This document shows, in pieces, positions 1 through 8,862 of a DNA stretch of 64,000 nt. Source of the DNA: Choricystis sp. odSpoLacu1 (lineage: Eukaryota; Chlorophyta; Trebouxiophyceae); the NCBI GenBank assembly GCA_958009055.1, contig OY253656.1, positions 62,001 through 126,000 of the forward strand, in the 5' to 3' direction. The notes below the pieces were generated by a model. That model worked only from the letters and a program-made list of their open reading frames with translations. It had not been told where the DNA came from and did no database searches. Made by a program: the position numbers and the translations under genes. How positions within the stretch are numbered: position 1 is the stretch's first letter; each line of letters opens with the position of its first letter.

Positions 1-854
1 AGGGGGTGGTGAGCGCCACGTCGGAGCGGCGCAGGATGATGGCGGCGATGCCTTCCGCGCGGGCGTAACCATTTGCAGACGCGTCGAACGATTTGCACGC
101 GCCGTCCGGCGACAGCATCTTCAACCGTTGGAACGCCACCGTGGCGGCCGGCCTAAGAATGGCGGACGCGCCCCCCACCAGCGCGTAGTCGATGCGGCCG
201 CGTTGGAGGTCGACAATGGCGTCGTGGAGGGCCATGAAGGCAGAGGAGCAGGCGGTGTCCACCGCCTTACTCGGCCCCCTAAATCCGTACACAAACGACA
301 GCCGGTTGGCAAACATGGACATGACGCACCCCGTCTGTTCATAGCCCGTGATGTCGGGCACGGAGAAGAGCCACTGGGAGTGGAGTTCGGAGCCGCACGC
401 GCCGACATACACGCCGACGCGGTCCGACCCGCGCAGCGCGCGCGGGTCGATCCCCGCATCCGTCCACGCTTCGTGAGACACTTCCAGCAGTTTGCGGAGT
501 TGGGGGTCCATGCGGACGGCTTGTTTGCCGTGCACCGCGAAGAAGGGGGCGTCAAAGGAAAACAGGTCGGGCACCTTGCCGAAGCGGGGGGGGGTGTCGT
601 GCAGCCCCGGGGGCCAGCGGGCGGGGGAGGAGGTCACCATGTCGACGCCGGTGATCAGATTGTGCCAAAACTCGGCGGGCGAGTTGGACTCGGGGAAGCT
701 GGGTGTTGGGAAAGGGGTGGGAGGGAGGTCAGGCGAAAATGGCGCGTCGGGGAGACAGGGTCGTGTGATGGCGGCATTTCGACTTCACTCACAGACAAGA
801 CAGGCCCATGATGTCCACCGCCACACCGGCCGTGGGCGTGCCGTCGTCGTTCAT
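1..854 (-). CDS. type I fatty acid/polyketide synthase, N-terminal ketosynthase (partial)
   Basis: Seen: ATG at 854, a 62-nt exon (854-793), a 94-nt GTGAGT...CAG intron (792-699), then an open exon from 698 running off the window edge. The join reads VDIMGLSCLFPESNSPAEFW, the usual opening of a condensing-enzyme domain. The domain continues with MDPQLRKLLEVSHEAW and the nucleophile-elbow motif DTACSSA, whose Cys is the acyl acceptor; the motif SFDASANGYARAEG follows. Known: ketosynthase domains perform decarboxylative Claisen condensation. In detail the motifs look more like animal-type FAS (GVDMVT, LLEVSHEAW) than bacterial modular PKS. Inferred: the ketosynthase is the first domain of a long cytosolic multidomain synthase whose remainder lies outside the window. 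The His residues of the catalytic triad are beyond the edge. Whether it is FAS or PKS cannot be decided from this fragment. Confidence 0.9.
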
Positions 855-1677
855 GGTGGGCTGGGCGAGGGGCGGGGACGAGGGAGGGAAGGCTGTGGGA
901 GGGGAGGGCAAAGGGTGAGTCAGAGTCGGCATTGGGGTGGCCGCGCTGCCCGGGGACTCACACTCGCCCAATCCCGGCGCTCCGAGGGCGTGGACTGAAG
1001 GAAATGGTTGCCTCGCGACCTCCTGGTGGGCGCCAACAGGGCGGGCGCGGCGGCACGCCGGCGCACGCGCGGCTTCCCGCCAATAGCCACGCACCTCAGG
1101 ACCGCGCGATGCGGAGGGGCAGAGAGCTGGCCCGCCCTTGTGCGTGTGTTTCGCTGGGGCCCAGAGGGTGAGGCCCCGCCCACAGAGTACGCTGGGCGCG
1201 GAGAGGGAGGGGAGCGCGGTGGAGTGCCGCGGCAGAAGAGAGAGAGCGAGAGGCTCAGAGGGGAGTGTCACTGCGACGACGCGGTTTTCAACTCGCTCGC
1301 TCGCGCCCGAGAAGGGACACACAACAACCGCCTGCCCTCACACACTCTCTCTGCCACCCACCACGCCACCCTCCGCCGCCGGCTGCGCCCTCCCCACCTT
1401 CCGCGCCTCAGGCACAGCCACGCCGCGCACCCTGTCGCGGGCGGGGTCGCTGTCCCCCTCGACGCGCGCGTCTGCAGACGCGTCTGCACGCGTCTGCGAC
1501 AAGGTGCCGCCGACGCGCCTTACGGAGTGCTCCCGCTGACGCGTTCACTCGGGTCATCGTTGCCGCCACCGCCCGGGCCCCGGTCGGTGCGCACGAGAAG
1601 CGTGATGTGCCTCCACGGCTGCCCCGCTTGAGTTTCCCCCTTCGATTCCGATCCATGCCCTTGGCGCCGCTCGCGCG

Positions 1678-1704
1678 GCCGCCCGGCCTTAAAGGCCGGG
1701 CGGC
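1678..1704. repeat. perfect palindrome, 13-bp arms
   Basis: The arms GCCGCCCGGCCTT and AAGGCCGGGCGGC are exact reverse complements separated by a single A. Such a short centre would form a cruciform rather than a normal RNA hairpin. Its function is unknown. Confidence 0.85.
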
Positions 1705-1927
1705 TTGCGACACACTTGCCGCGGCTTTTCCCCGCAACGGCCCCCCTATCCTGCGTCTTTGGTCGCCGACTCCCTCCTGGGCTCGCCGACTTGTGTGTGG
1801 GAGGAGTGTGGGCTGGGGACCCCGTCCGGTGAACCACCGCGCACACGCCGTGTGCGATACCCTCGAACAAACCCACGCCGACACCACCGCGTGAGAAGGA
1901 GTCGATGATACGGACGGCGGGAGCGTG

Positions 1928-1996
1928 ACGAAGCTTTCCGATCCAGGGCGCTTTCCTTACGGGAAGGTTGGGGGCCTAGGACAAGGGAACCTTCGT
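1928..1996. repeat. long imperfect hairpin (about 23 bp paired)
   Basis: Nested complementary blocks run inward: ACGAAG with CTTCGT, TTTCC with GGGAA (one G-T wobble, flanked by a C-C mismatch), TCCAGG with CCTAGGA (one bulged A), and CTTTCC with GGGAAG closing a TTAC loop. The regular nesting resembles a structured RNA or pre-miRNA-like stem. No known RNA family was recognised, and DNA-level folding is equally possible. Confidence 0.55.
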
Positions 1997-2005
1997 GATG
2001 CAGGC

Positions 2006-2014
2006 TATATAAAA
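2006..2014 (+). promoter_or_regulatory. TATA box-like element
   Basis: TATATAAAA is a strong match to a TATA box and stands out in GC-rich sequence. It is followed immediately by a 25-bp palindrome, and a T6 run lies about 200 bp downstream at 2211-2216. No protein start follows that could use it, so a small-RNA promoter is possible. Confidence 0.35.
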
Positions 2015-2039
2015 CCCACGCGGCGGGCCGCCGCGTGGG
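2015..2039. repeat. perfect palindrome, 12-bp arms
   Basis: CCCACGCGGCGG and CCGCCGCGTGGG are exact reverse complements around one central G. The element directly abuts the TATA-like box. Confidence 0.85.
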
Positions 2040-2106
2040 AGAAGAGCGGCGCGAGTGCACGGCGCCGCCCGCCGCGGAGCAGGCCGCGCGTGGAAGAAGG
2101 TGGACC

Positions 2107-2128
2107 GGGCCCACAAGGAAATGGGCCC
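2107..2128. repeat. short hairpin GGGCCCA / TGGGCCC
   Basis: Seven-base perfect arms enclose an 8-nt loop (caaggaaa). It lies between the TATA-like box and the T6 run, so it would fall inside any transcript started there. Confidence 0.5.
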
Positions 2129-2169
2129 TGATCCCTCCAACGGTTACTTCGGTGGGCGCGTGGGCGTCG

Positions 2170-2207
2170 GTTTAGGGTCAGGGTTAGGGTAGGGGTAGGG
2201 GTTGGGA
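2170..2207 (+). repeat. degenerate telomere-like tract
   Basis: The stretch contains TTTAGGG, then TCAGGG, TTAGGG and TAGGGG-type units in tandem on the plus strand. TTTAGGG is the standard plant and green-algal telomere repeat. With only about six degenerate units it is an interstitial relic rather than a chromosome end, since gene-rich sequence lies on both sides. Confidence 0.5.
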
Positions 2208-2473
2208 ATGTTTTTTCAAGAGCGCGACTCTCTTGGCACCGCCTTCTTCCCTCCGTTCCAGTGCGCGCCATGGACGCTCTGTGTGCTTTGGGCTGTAAGT
2301 GCGCTGTGCCCAAAAAACGTAGAGAGGGTTTGCAGAAAGGGAGCTGCAAGAGAGAAAGTGTGTTTGTGCGAGTGCAGTGAATAGCCTGTGCAAAAACTGC
2401 CAACAAACCTCGTCCTAGCCTGCTCCGTGAGATCAGGCCTCGCTCCCTCCCCCTGGAATGTGCGGAGGGAGAG

Positions 2474-2502
2474 GGTGGATGGGCGTGGCACGCCCATCCA
2501 CC
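2474..2502. repeat. perfect palindrome, 14-bp arms
   Basis: GGTGGATGGGCGTG and CACGCCCATCCACC are exact reverse complements around one central G. The next bases contain two further TCCACC/GGTGGA inverted copies, giving a locally repeated palindromic block. Confidence 0.85.
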
Positions 2503-2527
2503 GTGGTGGAATTGTCCACCGTGGAGG

Positions 2528-2553
2528 GACCAACCCAGGTGTCGGGGTTGGTC
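2528..2553. repeat. inverted repeat GACCAACCC / GGGTTGGTC
   Basis: Nine-base exact arms surround an 8-base spacer. It is the last of the cluster of inverted repeats between 1.68 and 2.55 kb. Confidence 0.7.
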
Positions 2554-3091
2554 GCGGCTTCCCACCTGCGTTTTCTTTGCACCACGTGTCACCCCCGTCC
2601 TAGGCCTTGGCTCAGGGTCGGGGCCAGGCTGGTCTCTATTTCAACATAAAGTGAAGGGGCGTCGCGGAAAATAAGGGATTGTTTCGTGAAGTCGACCACA
2701 TCAAGACGTGCCTGATTGGCTGCTAGGGCCGGCCGACGACGAGGCATGGGAACCCTCGAGGCTTTCAGTCATGCACGAAAGTTGGTCGAGAACGCTCGTG
2801 AGGTCTAGCGCTAGATCTTGGGCGTCGTCTTGGTCAACAGGGTCGAGGCGCTCCGTTCGATGAGTGATCCAGCGCAGAAGCTGCATGCTCAAACGTTCAA
2901 ACGCAACAGCCGAGGCAGTTACGCCTCTCCCACTCTTGCGCGTCTGCGCAGCCTGGCACGCCTTCTTCCCTCCCCCCTGCGCCACCTACCGAGGCCAGAC
3001 TCTCTAGACGCCCGGGTACGCGAACGCTTGCGGGGCGCGGGTCTCGCGGCAAGAGGCGGGGGCGCGCGGCCTAGCGAGCAAAGCCGCGCCA

Positions 3092-3512
3092 ATGGCCCCA
3101 AGCGCGGGCACGGCCGCCCTTTCTCAACCCGGCCCGCCCCCAACGCCCGCCGTCTTGCTGCACCTGTCGCCCGGGCAGCTGTTGTGGCGCGGCCGTTTCA
3201 CAGACCGCGCAGAGACGTGCGACGGGGCACTGGGACGCACGTGCCTTGGCACAGCCTGCCCCGCCTGCGCGGCGTCGCTCGAGCGCCTGACTGGCCGCGC
3301 AGACAGCGAGACGGTTCCCGCAGTCTCCGACGTGCCGGTGCACCGGAGGGGTGAAGTGGGGGGCCGCATCGCGCGAGCGAGCCGAGGTTTGGCGACCAAA
3401 CAGGGGCGCGGTGGAGGAGGTGGACGCTCTGCGGGACAGGGTGGACGTTCTGGAGGCGGCGTTGGAGACGGTCACGGGAGGAGGCAAAGGGCGCAGGCGG
3501 GCGCGTATGTAG
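3092..3512 (+). CDS. unknown protein with C-terminal coiled coil (frame broken)
   Basis: I do not recognise this gene. Two overlapping frames look coding. From ATG 3092 one frame is cysteine-bearing (RTCLGTACPACAASLERL). The other, open up to TAG at 3510-3512, reads VEEVDALRDRVDVLEAALE, a clean heptad coiled coil, followed by a basic tail. The total length is one base more than a multiple of three, so a surplus G in one of the G runs near 3348-3363 would join them into about 140 residues. A short intron is the alternative. The high GC3 codon use matches confirmed neighbours. It ends 92 bp from the convergent TBC gene, which is a normal spacing here. The start could lie in an unseen upstream exon. 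Confidence 0.35.
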
Positions 3513-3604
3513 AAGAGGGGTGAGTTGTTTTCTACGCGCGCCGTTTTTTTGTTGTCACACACGGCTCACTCACTCTCTCTCTACTGACCAACTCTCGCCC
3601 AATT

Positions 3605-5012
3605 CTATGCCAAGTGACTAGGCGCCCCCCCAAATGATGCCCTCCACATGAACGCGCGCGCCAGGATGGGTTCGACATCGGCCGCGCCCCACTCGCTGGT
3701 GGGCGGCCGCTGCAGAAACAGGACGACCCCCTGAAAGTCGGTGGCCACCAGAGCATCCCGCCAGGTCACCAGAAAGGAGGCGGCCGCGTACGCCAGAAAG
3801 TCTGCGAGGCGGGGGCCTTCTGCGATCCAGGTGTCGAAAAGGCGGGCAGCCGCGGCGGGCGGCACTTCGCGCGCCAACAAACAGTTGGCCCACCGAAACG
3901 CAAACTGCATGTAGTCCGCCCCCACGTCCGCCAGGTGGGCGGCCAGGGGGGCGTCCACCCGGGCGACGACGGCGGCCGCGCGCGCGACCGCGCGCTGGAT
4001 GCCAGGCTGCCCCGGTGTGTAGTGGTCCTGCACCCCCTGCAGCAGGCGGCCCAGGCACGCGTACGCGTCCGCTTCCGCGGCGGCCAGGGCGGCGGGGGGG
4101 AGGGGGGCGTCGCTCCAGGCGGGGTCGGCCGCGTCAGGGGGGGGAGGGGGGGCGCCCGCCGCGGCTGCCGCCTCTGCCGCTTCATCCGAAATGAAGGCGG
4201 CCAGCAGCGGCACCGCCAGGTCGTTCACGCCCTGCACGTACCCCGACGCCGGGTGCCGCACCCCCCAGATGTACAGCAGGCGCACCAGGGCGGCCTGGAC
4301 GTCGGGGCGGGCGAAGAGCGGGGCCCCGGGCGCGGTGCGCGGCGCGTCGACGCTCACCTGCCTCAGCGCGGCGGCGTCTTCAGGGGGGGCGCCCGAGGCA
4401 GCGGCGCGGGCGTGGTGGGCGGGGATCAGGGCTGCATACTCGGCGCGCTTGCGGGCCAGGGTGGTGGGTCTGAGGGGGGGGGGGGGGGAACAAGGGGGGG
4501 GGGGGGGGGGGTTATTGTTTTCCGCGGCCTCCTGCCCATCCCGTGCTTGCCACACACGCACCACACCACAACGCTGTCACACCTTTTCTCCGCGTCGGCC
4601 GGCAAGTACCCCAGCAGCAGGCGCCACGCCGTGCCCCGCCATCGGGGCGGCACACCGCTCCACGCCAGCTCCCTCAACGCGTCCACATCCACGCGGGGCG
4701 CGTCCAGCAGGGCCGCAAACTTGGCCAGGCGAGGCTCCGACACCGACCGCGTGGAGGGAGGGGGGGGCACGGGGGGGGGCGGGTGGAGCGACGTCGGGGG
4801 GGGGCGGCGCGGCGGGTGGAGCGGCACGCACGACGGCGCCCGGCAGGCTGGAGCGTCGCCCTTTGAGGAAGCTGTAAGAGAGAGAGAGGTGTGGGAGTGG
4901 TCTGTGTGAGCGGCGTGTGGGAGGACGGGGCGGAGAGGGATGGGCGCGACCCCCATCGCACGCACCTCGTCACGCCCGACAGAGCCGACAGCCTGTCCCC
5001 GTCTCCCGCCAT
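3605..5012 (-). CDS. TBC1D22: TBC-domain Rab GTPase-activating protein, TBC1D22/Gyp1-like
   Basis: Accelerates GTP hydrolysis by Rab GTPases in Golgi/endosomal trafficking (family knowledge). Proposed exons: 5012-4966, 4871-4583 and 4469-3605, with introns of 94 and 113 bp. The second exon gives LRELAWSGVPPRWRGTAWRL. The last exon gives LLYIWGVRHPASGYVQGVND, carrying the Gln-finger YVQG motif, and later LQFAFRWANCLLAREVP, both typical of TBC1D22. The arginine-finger region normally reads IDxxR; here it is VDAPRT, so the Arg is kept. The N-terminal exon (MAGDGDRL... SFLKGRRSS) is one base out of frame with the TBC part. Three G runs of 8-9 at 4760-4804 lie between them, and one surplus G explains it. 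The exact N-terminus is therefore uncertain, the family is not. Confidence 0.85.
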
Positions 5013-5255
5013 TGTGAGGCGGTGTGGCGCGTGTGCGAACCGGCTCACAGCACGCACGCTCAGGACACACAGCTGCGGACGCACGCTAAATAAAAAAAAA
5101 GCACTGAATCGGTTTTTTTCGCAAATGGGTCACAACACACAAAACTCGACGCGCAGCGAGACACCGCGCGGGCCGGAGGGACGCGCGCCCTGTGTGCCAC
5201 GTCGCACGGTCAAACAGGCACCTCTCGGCGCCCGCCGACGGCACACACACCAACA

Positions 5256-6473
5256 ATGCCGCCCCCACCACCGCCCACCGTCGGCGCACACGCAGTGGTG
5301 CGCACCACGCATACCGACCACCCTGCGTGTGACGTGGCGTCCTTTGTGGCGGGGCGGCCCCCTCTGCACGCGGTGCGGTTGATTGTGTGCGGTGGTGGTG
5401 GTGGCGGTGCACCACCCGCGCCGCGCCTGCCGCCCCCCCCTCCTTTTTACGCGGCCACCGTCCCCGTGACCGACTTGCTGGCCCCGTCCTTCATCGAGTG
5501 GGCAGCTCCTGGCGATGGTGCCACCGCGTCCGGCGTCACCGCGCCCGCGTCGATCGACGGCGGCGGCGCTGCTTCGCTTGACCCCGCCGGCGTCCTCACA
5601 CTCGCCCTGCCCGGCCCCGACTGGCGCCGCCTGGGGCTAGGTGGGACGAGGGATGCGGGCGGTGCGGATGTCTACACAGTGAGCGTGCGCCTGCGGTCGC
5701 AGCGTGCAAAACGGGACGCGGAGCGGAAAGCAAAATACTGCCCCCCTCTGGCCGCAGGGGAGCCCGCCCCCACGCCCGCTGCATGCGGTGGGGCGGCGAC
5801 GGCACACGCCGCGCTGGCCCGGCTGGCGCCGCCGCCGGTGGGGGTGGTGTGGCTGCCGCCGCCCGATGAGGGCAATGGGGGCACACCACCACCGCCGCCG
5901 CTGGCTGGGGTGCGCACCGTCACGCCCACGGTGGCCACAGCTGCTGTGTCGGTTTCTGACCCAGTGGATGTGCCGGCCGCGCTGGGCCTGGGCGGCGGCG
6001 GCGCCCCCGTGGACGCGGACGCGGCACGGCGCGCGCTGGAGTTTCTGGGGGCAGCCGCAGCGCGCCTCACCACCAGCCACACCGCGGGCGCCGCCCCTCC
6101 CACCACCCTCACCATAGACTCAGTGGAAGGCCTGTTCCCCCCCGAGTACGCGGTGGCGGCGGTGGCGGCGGCGCGGGCTGCTGTGGAGGCACTGGCTGGT
6201 GACGCCACCACCACCACCCCTGCCGCCGCTTGGGCCGCCGTCGTCGGCGTTCCCTTCACCGACGCACCCCGCACGCTGGTCGATGGCCACCCTCCCCGCC
6301 CGTGCGCCAGGCCTGACGCCGACCGGGCGGCCGCGTGGGCGGTGGTGGTGGTGCGTGGAGGGGGGTGCGCGTTTGTGTGTGCGAGTGGGGGGGGGGGACG
6401 GGGCCGGGGGGATGTTTTGAGTGTGTGTATGTGTAGAACTGTTTCACTTTCCAGCACTGGTGTAGCATCCTGA
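5256..6473 (+). CDS. RPP40: RNase P/MRP subunit p40-like protein
   Basis: About 405 residues if unspliced. The call rests on weak but ordered similarity to RPP40. LTLALPGPDWRRLGLGG followed by VYTVSVRLRS matches the family's LGLEGK and VEIDL segment. RRALEFLGAAAARL matches the ELFNWLGAL segment, and VVGVPFTDAP followed by AWAVVVV resembles the C-terminal GFADSPVSW region. RPP40 is a protein subunit of the nuclear/nucleolar RNase P and MRP ribozymes that process pre-tRNA and pre-rRNA. The C-terminus is doubtful: a GTGCGT donor at 6351 with a TTTCCAG acceptor at 6454 could remove the low-complexity end, but the spliced frame finds no early stop. It shares a 243-bp divergent region with the TBC gene and is followed 130 bp later by SHMT on the same strand. 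Confidence 0.45.
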   Translation: MPPPPPPTVGAHAVVRTTHTDHPACDVASFVAGRPPLHAVRLIVCGGGGGGAPPAPRLPPPPPFYAATVPVTDLLAPSFIEWAAPGDGATASGVTAPASIDGGGAASLDPAGVLTLALPGPDWRRLGLGGTRDAGGADVYTVSVRLRSQRAKRDAERKAKYCPPLAAGEPAPTPAACGGAATAHAALARLAPPPVGVVWLPPPDEGNGGTPPPPPLAGVRTVTPTVATAAVSVSDPVDVPAALGLGGGGAPVDADAARRALEFLGAAAARLTTSHTAGAAPPTTLTIDSVEGLFPPEYAVAAVAAARAAVEALAGDATTTTPAAAWAAVVGVPFTDAPRTLVDGHPPRPCARPDADRAAAWAVVVVRGGGCAFVCASGGGGRGRGDVLSVCMCRTVSLSSTGVAS

Positions 6474-6603
6474 ATCATCGAGAGTCGCGCTGGCGTGGTT
6501 TCAGGGAGGAAAAAAACGCGACGGCTCCAATCACTTCTGTTTTCGAAAAAAAAAACTTGCTCCCCAAACATCGCCCTCCTCTCCTCCACACACACCACAC
6601 CGC

Positions 6604-8640
6604 ATGGCGCCCACCACCAACGACGCCATGGACGTCATCTTCCCCGACGCCCTGACCCCGCTGGCGGAGGCCGACCCCGAGGTGTACGGCATCATCGAGG
6701 ACGAGAAAGTTCGCCAGTGGTGAGTTGTGTGTGTGGGCGCGCGTGCGTGTGTGTCCCCCAATCCGTCGCTTCCGATGCTGCAGCCGGTCGACCGGACTGC
6801 CGTGCGAGGCTGGGGTGGGGTGAGGGACGGGGCACACGCGCGGCACGCGCACGCGCCCCCCCCCAGACGCGCTCAAATTTCGCATCGACCGCGCCGGCTG
6901 CTTCCCTCTTCGGCCGACCCCCGCCACCGGCCGCCCCGCCACCCGCCGCGCACGGTCCGGCTCGAGCGTGGGCTTTACCGTTCGTGGCTGGCCGGATAGA
7001 CGAGAGTCGTGGGACCGTAAAAGAGGGAAGGAGACGGGGCCGCGAAACAAACAAAAAAACGCGCGCGCCGCCACCCCGACCCTCTCTTCCTCTCGCTGCT
7101 GTGTCGTGCGTTGGCCTCGCCGCCACGACCCTGAGCGCACGTCGGTTTGCTCGTCTGTTTGCTCACCAATAAAACACACACACACCTCCCCCACCCCTTT
7201 CTTTCCCCTCCTCACAGGAAGGGCATCGAACTCATCGCGTCTGAGAACTTTACGTCCATGCCCGTCATGGAGGCCCTCGGCTCCTGCTTCACCAACAAGT
7301 ACTCCGAGGGCCAGCCCAACGCGCGCTACTATGGCGGCAACGATAACACGGACAAACTGGAGCTGCTGTGCAAAGCGCGCGCGCTGCACGCGTTTGGCCT
7401 CGACCCGGCCGCGTGGGGCGTCAACGTGCAGCCCTACTCCGGCTCCCCCGCCAACATGGCGGTGTACACTGCCCTGTTGAACCCTCATGACCGCATCATG
7501 GGGCTGGACCTGCCGTCGGGCGGCCACCTGACGCACGGCTACTACACCGGGACGGGCAAAAAAGTGTCGGCCACCTCCATCTTTTTCGAGTCGCTGCCCT
7601 ACAAGCTGGACCCGGGGACGGGGTACATCGACTACGACAAGCTGGAGGAGAAGGTGAGAGGATAAGGAGGGCGTTTGGAGGAGAGAAGAGAAAGAAAAAC
7701 ATCATCATCCAACCAAGCACACACACAACCCTTCTCCCAACCCTCTCATCAGGCCACCGACTACCGCCCCAAGATGATCATCTGCGGCGGCTCCGCCTAC
7801 CCCCGCGACTGGGAGTATGCCCGCCTGCGCGCGATCGCGGACAAGGTGGGCGCTCTGCTCATGTGCGACATGGCCCACACCTCTGGCCTCGTCGCCGCCT
7901 CTGTCGTGGCGTCCCCCTTTGAACACTGCGACGTGGTGACGACGACCACCCACAAATCGCTGCGCGGGCCGAGGGCGGGCATGATCTTCATGCGGCGCGG
8001 CGAGAAGCCGGCGGACCGCCTCAAGCGTGGCGAAGCCCCGGGCACCCAGCACGACTATGAAGACAAGATCGATTTTGCCGTCTTCCCCTCCCTGCAGGGC
8101 GGCCCCCACAACCACCAGATCGCGGCCCTGGCGGTCGCCCTCAAATCGGTGGCGACGCCGGAGTTTGCCTCGTACGCGCTCCAAGTCAAAAAGAACGCGG
8201 CCGCCCTGGGCGCCCGCCTGGTCGCCCACGGCTACAAGATTGTGACGGGGGGCACCGACAACCACCTGGTACTGTGGGACCTGCGCCCGGAAGACATCAC
8301 GGGGTCCAAGATGGAGAAAGCGTGCGACCTGTGCCACATCACCCTGAACAAAAACGCAGTGGTGGGTGACGTCTCCGCCATGGCCCCGGGCGGCTGCCGC
8401 ATCGGCGCCCCCGCCATGACGTCGCGCGGGCTGAAGGAGGCCGACTTTGAGGCGATTGCCGACCTGCTGCACGAGGTGGCCGTCATGTGCAAGGACGTGC
8501 AAGCGTCGTCCGGCAAACCGTTGAAAGCCTTCACCGCCGGCCTCGAAGCCGACAAACGCGTCCCCGCTCTGCGGGCCAAGGTGGAGGCGTTTGCCGCGTC
8601 GTACCCGATGCCCGGGTTCAAGGTGGGGGACGCGTTCTGA
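6604..8640 (+). CDS. SHM: serine hydroxymethyltransferase, plant cytosolic type
   Basis: Converts serine and tetrahydrofolate to glycine and 5,10-methylene-THF (PLP enzyme, one-carbon metabolism). Exons are 6604-6719, 7218-7653 and 7753-8640, giving 479 residues, the normal length for the eukaryotic enzyme. The first junction splits a Trp codon ([14 protein letters not shown]). Visible signatures include [15 protein letters not shown], the substrate-binding [15 protein letters not shown], and the PLP-lysine motif [16 protein letters not shown], whose Lys forms the Schiff base. There is no obvious transit peptide ([13 protein letters not shown]), which supports a cytosolic form. The frame is intact throughout; the coding exons contain few long homopolymers. 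It converges on the acyltransferase gene with 222 bp between stops. Confidence 0.97.
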
Positions 8641-8804
8641 GTGAGTGCGTCGTGTGGATGAGAGAGTGTGAGAGCCATCGCTTTCTTTTTTTGTTTGTCC
8701 CCTCTTTTTCTTTTCGCTCGTACGGTCAAAACAACGACAAAGCTTTCTAGGATGCATGCCCCCCCCAAGAGCCTCCCCCCAAAAAAACGACAACACTTGC
8801 GTGG

Positions 8805-8809
8805 TGTAA
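8805..8809 (+). promoter_or_regulatory. putative UGUAA polyadenylation signal for SHMT
   Basis: TGTAA occurs 165 bp after the SHMT stop, in the only gap before the convergent gene. UGUAA is the usual poly(A) signal in chlorophyte algae. A five-base motif can arise by chance. Confidence 0.35.
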
Positions 8810-8862
8810 GCTGCTCTTTTTCGCTGGGACAAAAGCACAAACGCTCTCTCTCTTTCTCTCTT

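Larger units (their letters stand above)
855..3091. other. hairpin-rich non-coding region
   Basis: I could not support any conserved gene in these 2.2 kb. The reading frames here are low-complexity and have no recognisable motif. What is visible is an unusual number of perfect or near-perfect inverted repeats, a TATATAAAA box and a degenerate telomere-like tract, each listed separately. The first few hundred bases also act as the 5' flank of the synthase gene. Confidence 0.6.

Noticed and set aside
2170..2207. Telomerase RNA template
   Set aside because: The repeats are imperfect, and the strand downstream of the TATA box is G-rich, the wrong orientation for a template.
2701..2985. 94-codon minus-strand ORF (ERLSMQLLRWITHRTERLDP region)
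   Set aside because: It looks somewhat protein-like but has much lower GC3 than the real genes, no recognisable domain and no neighbouring exon; not enough to call.
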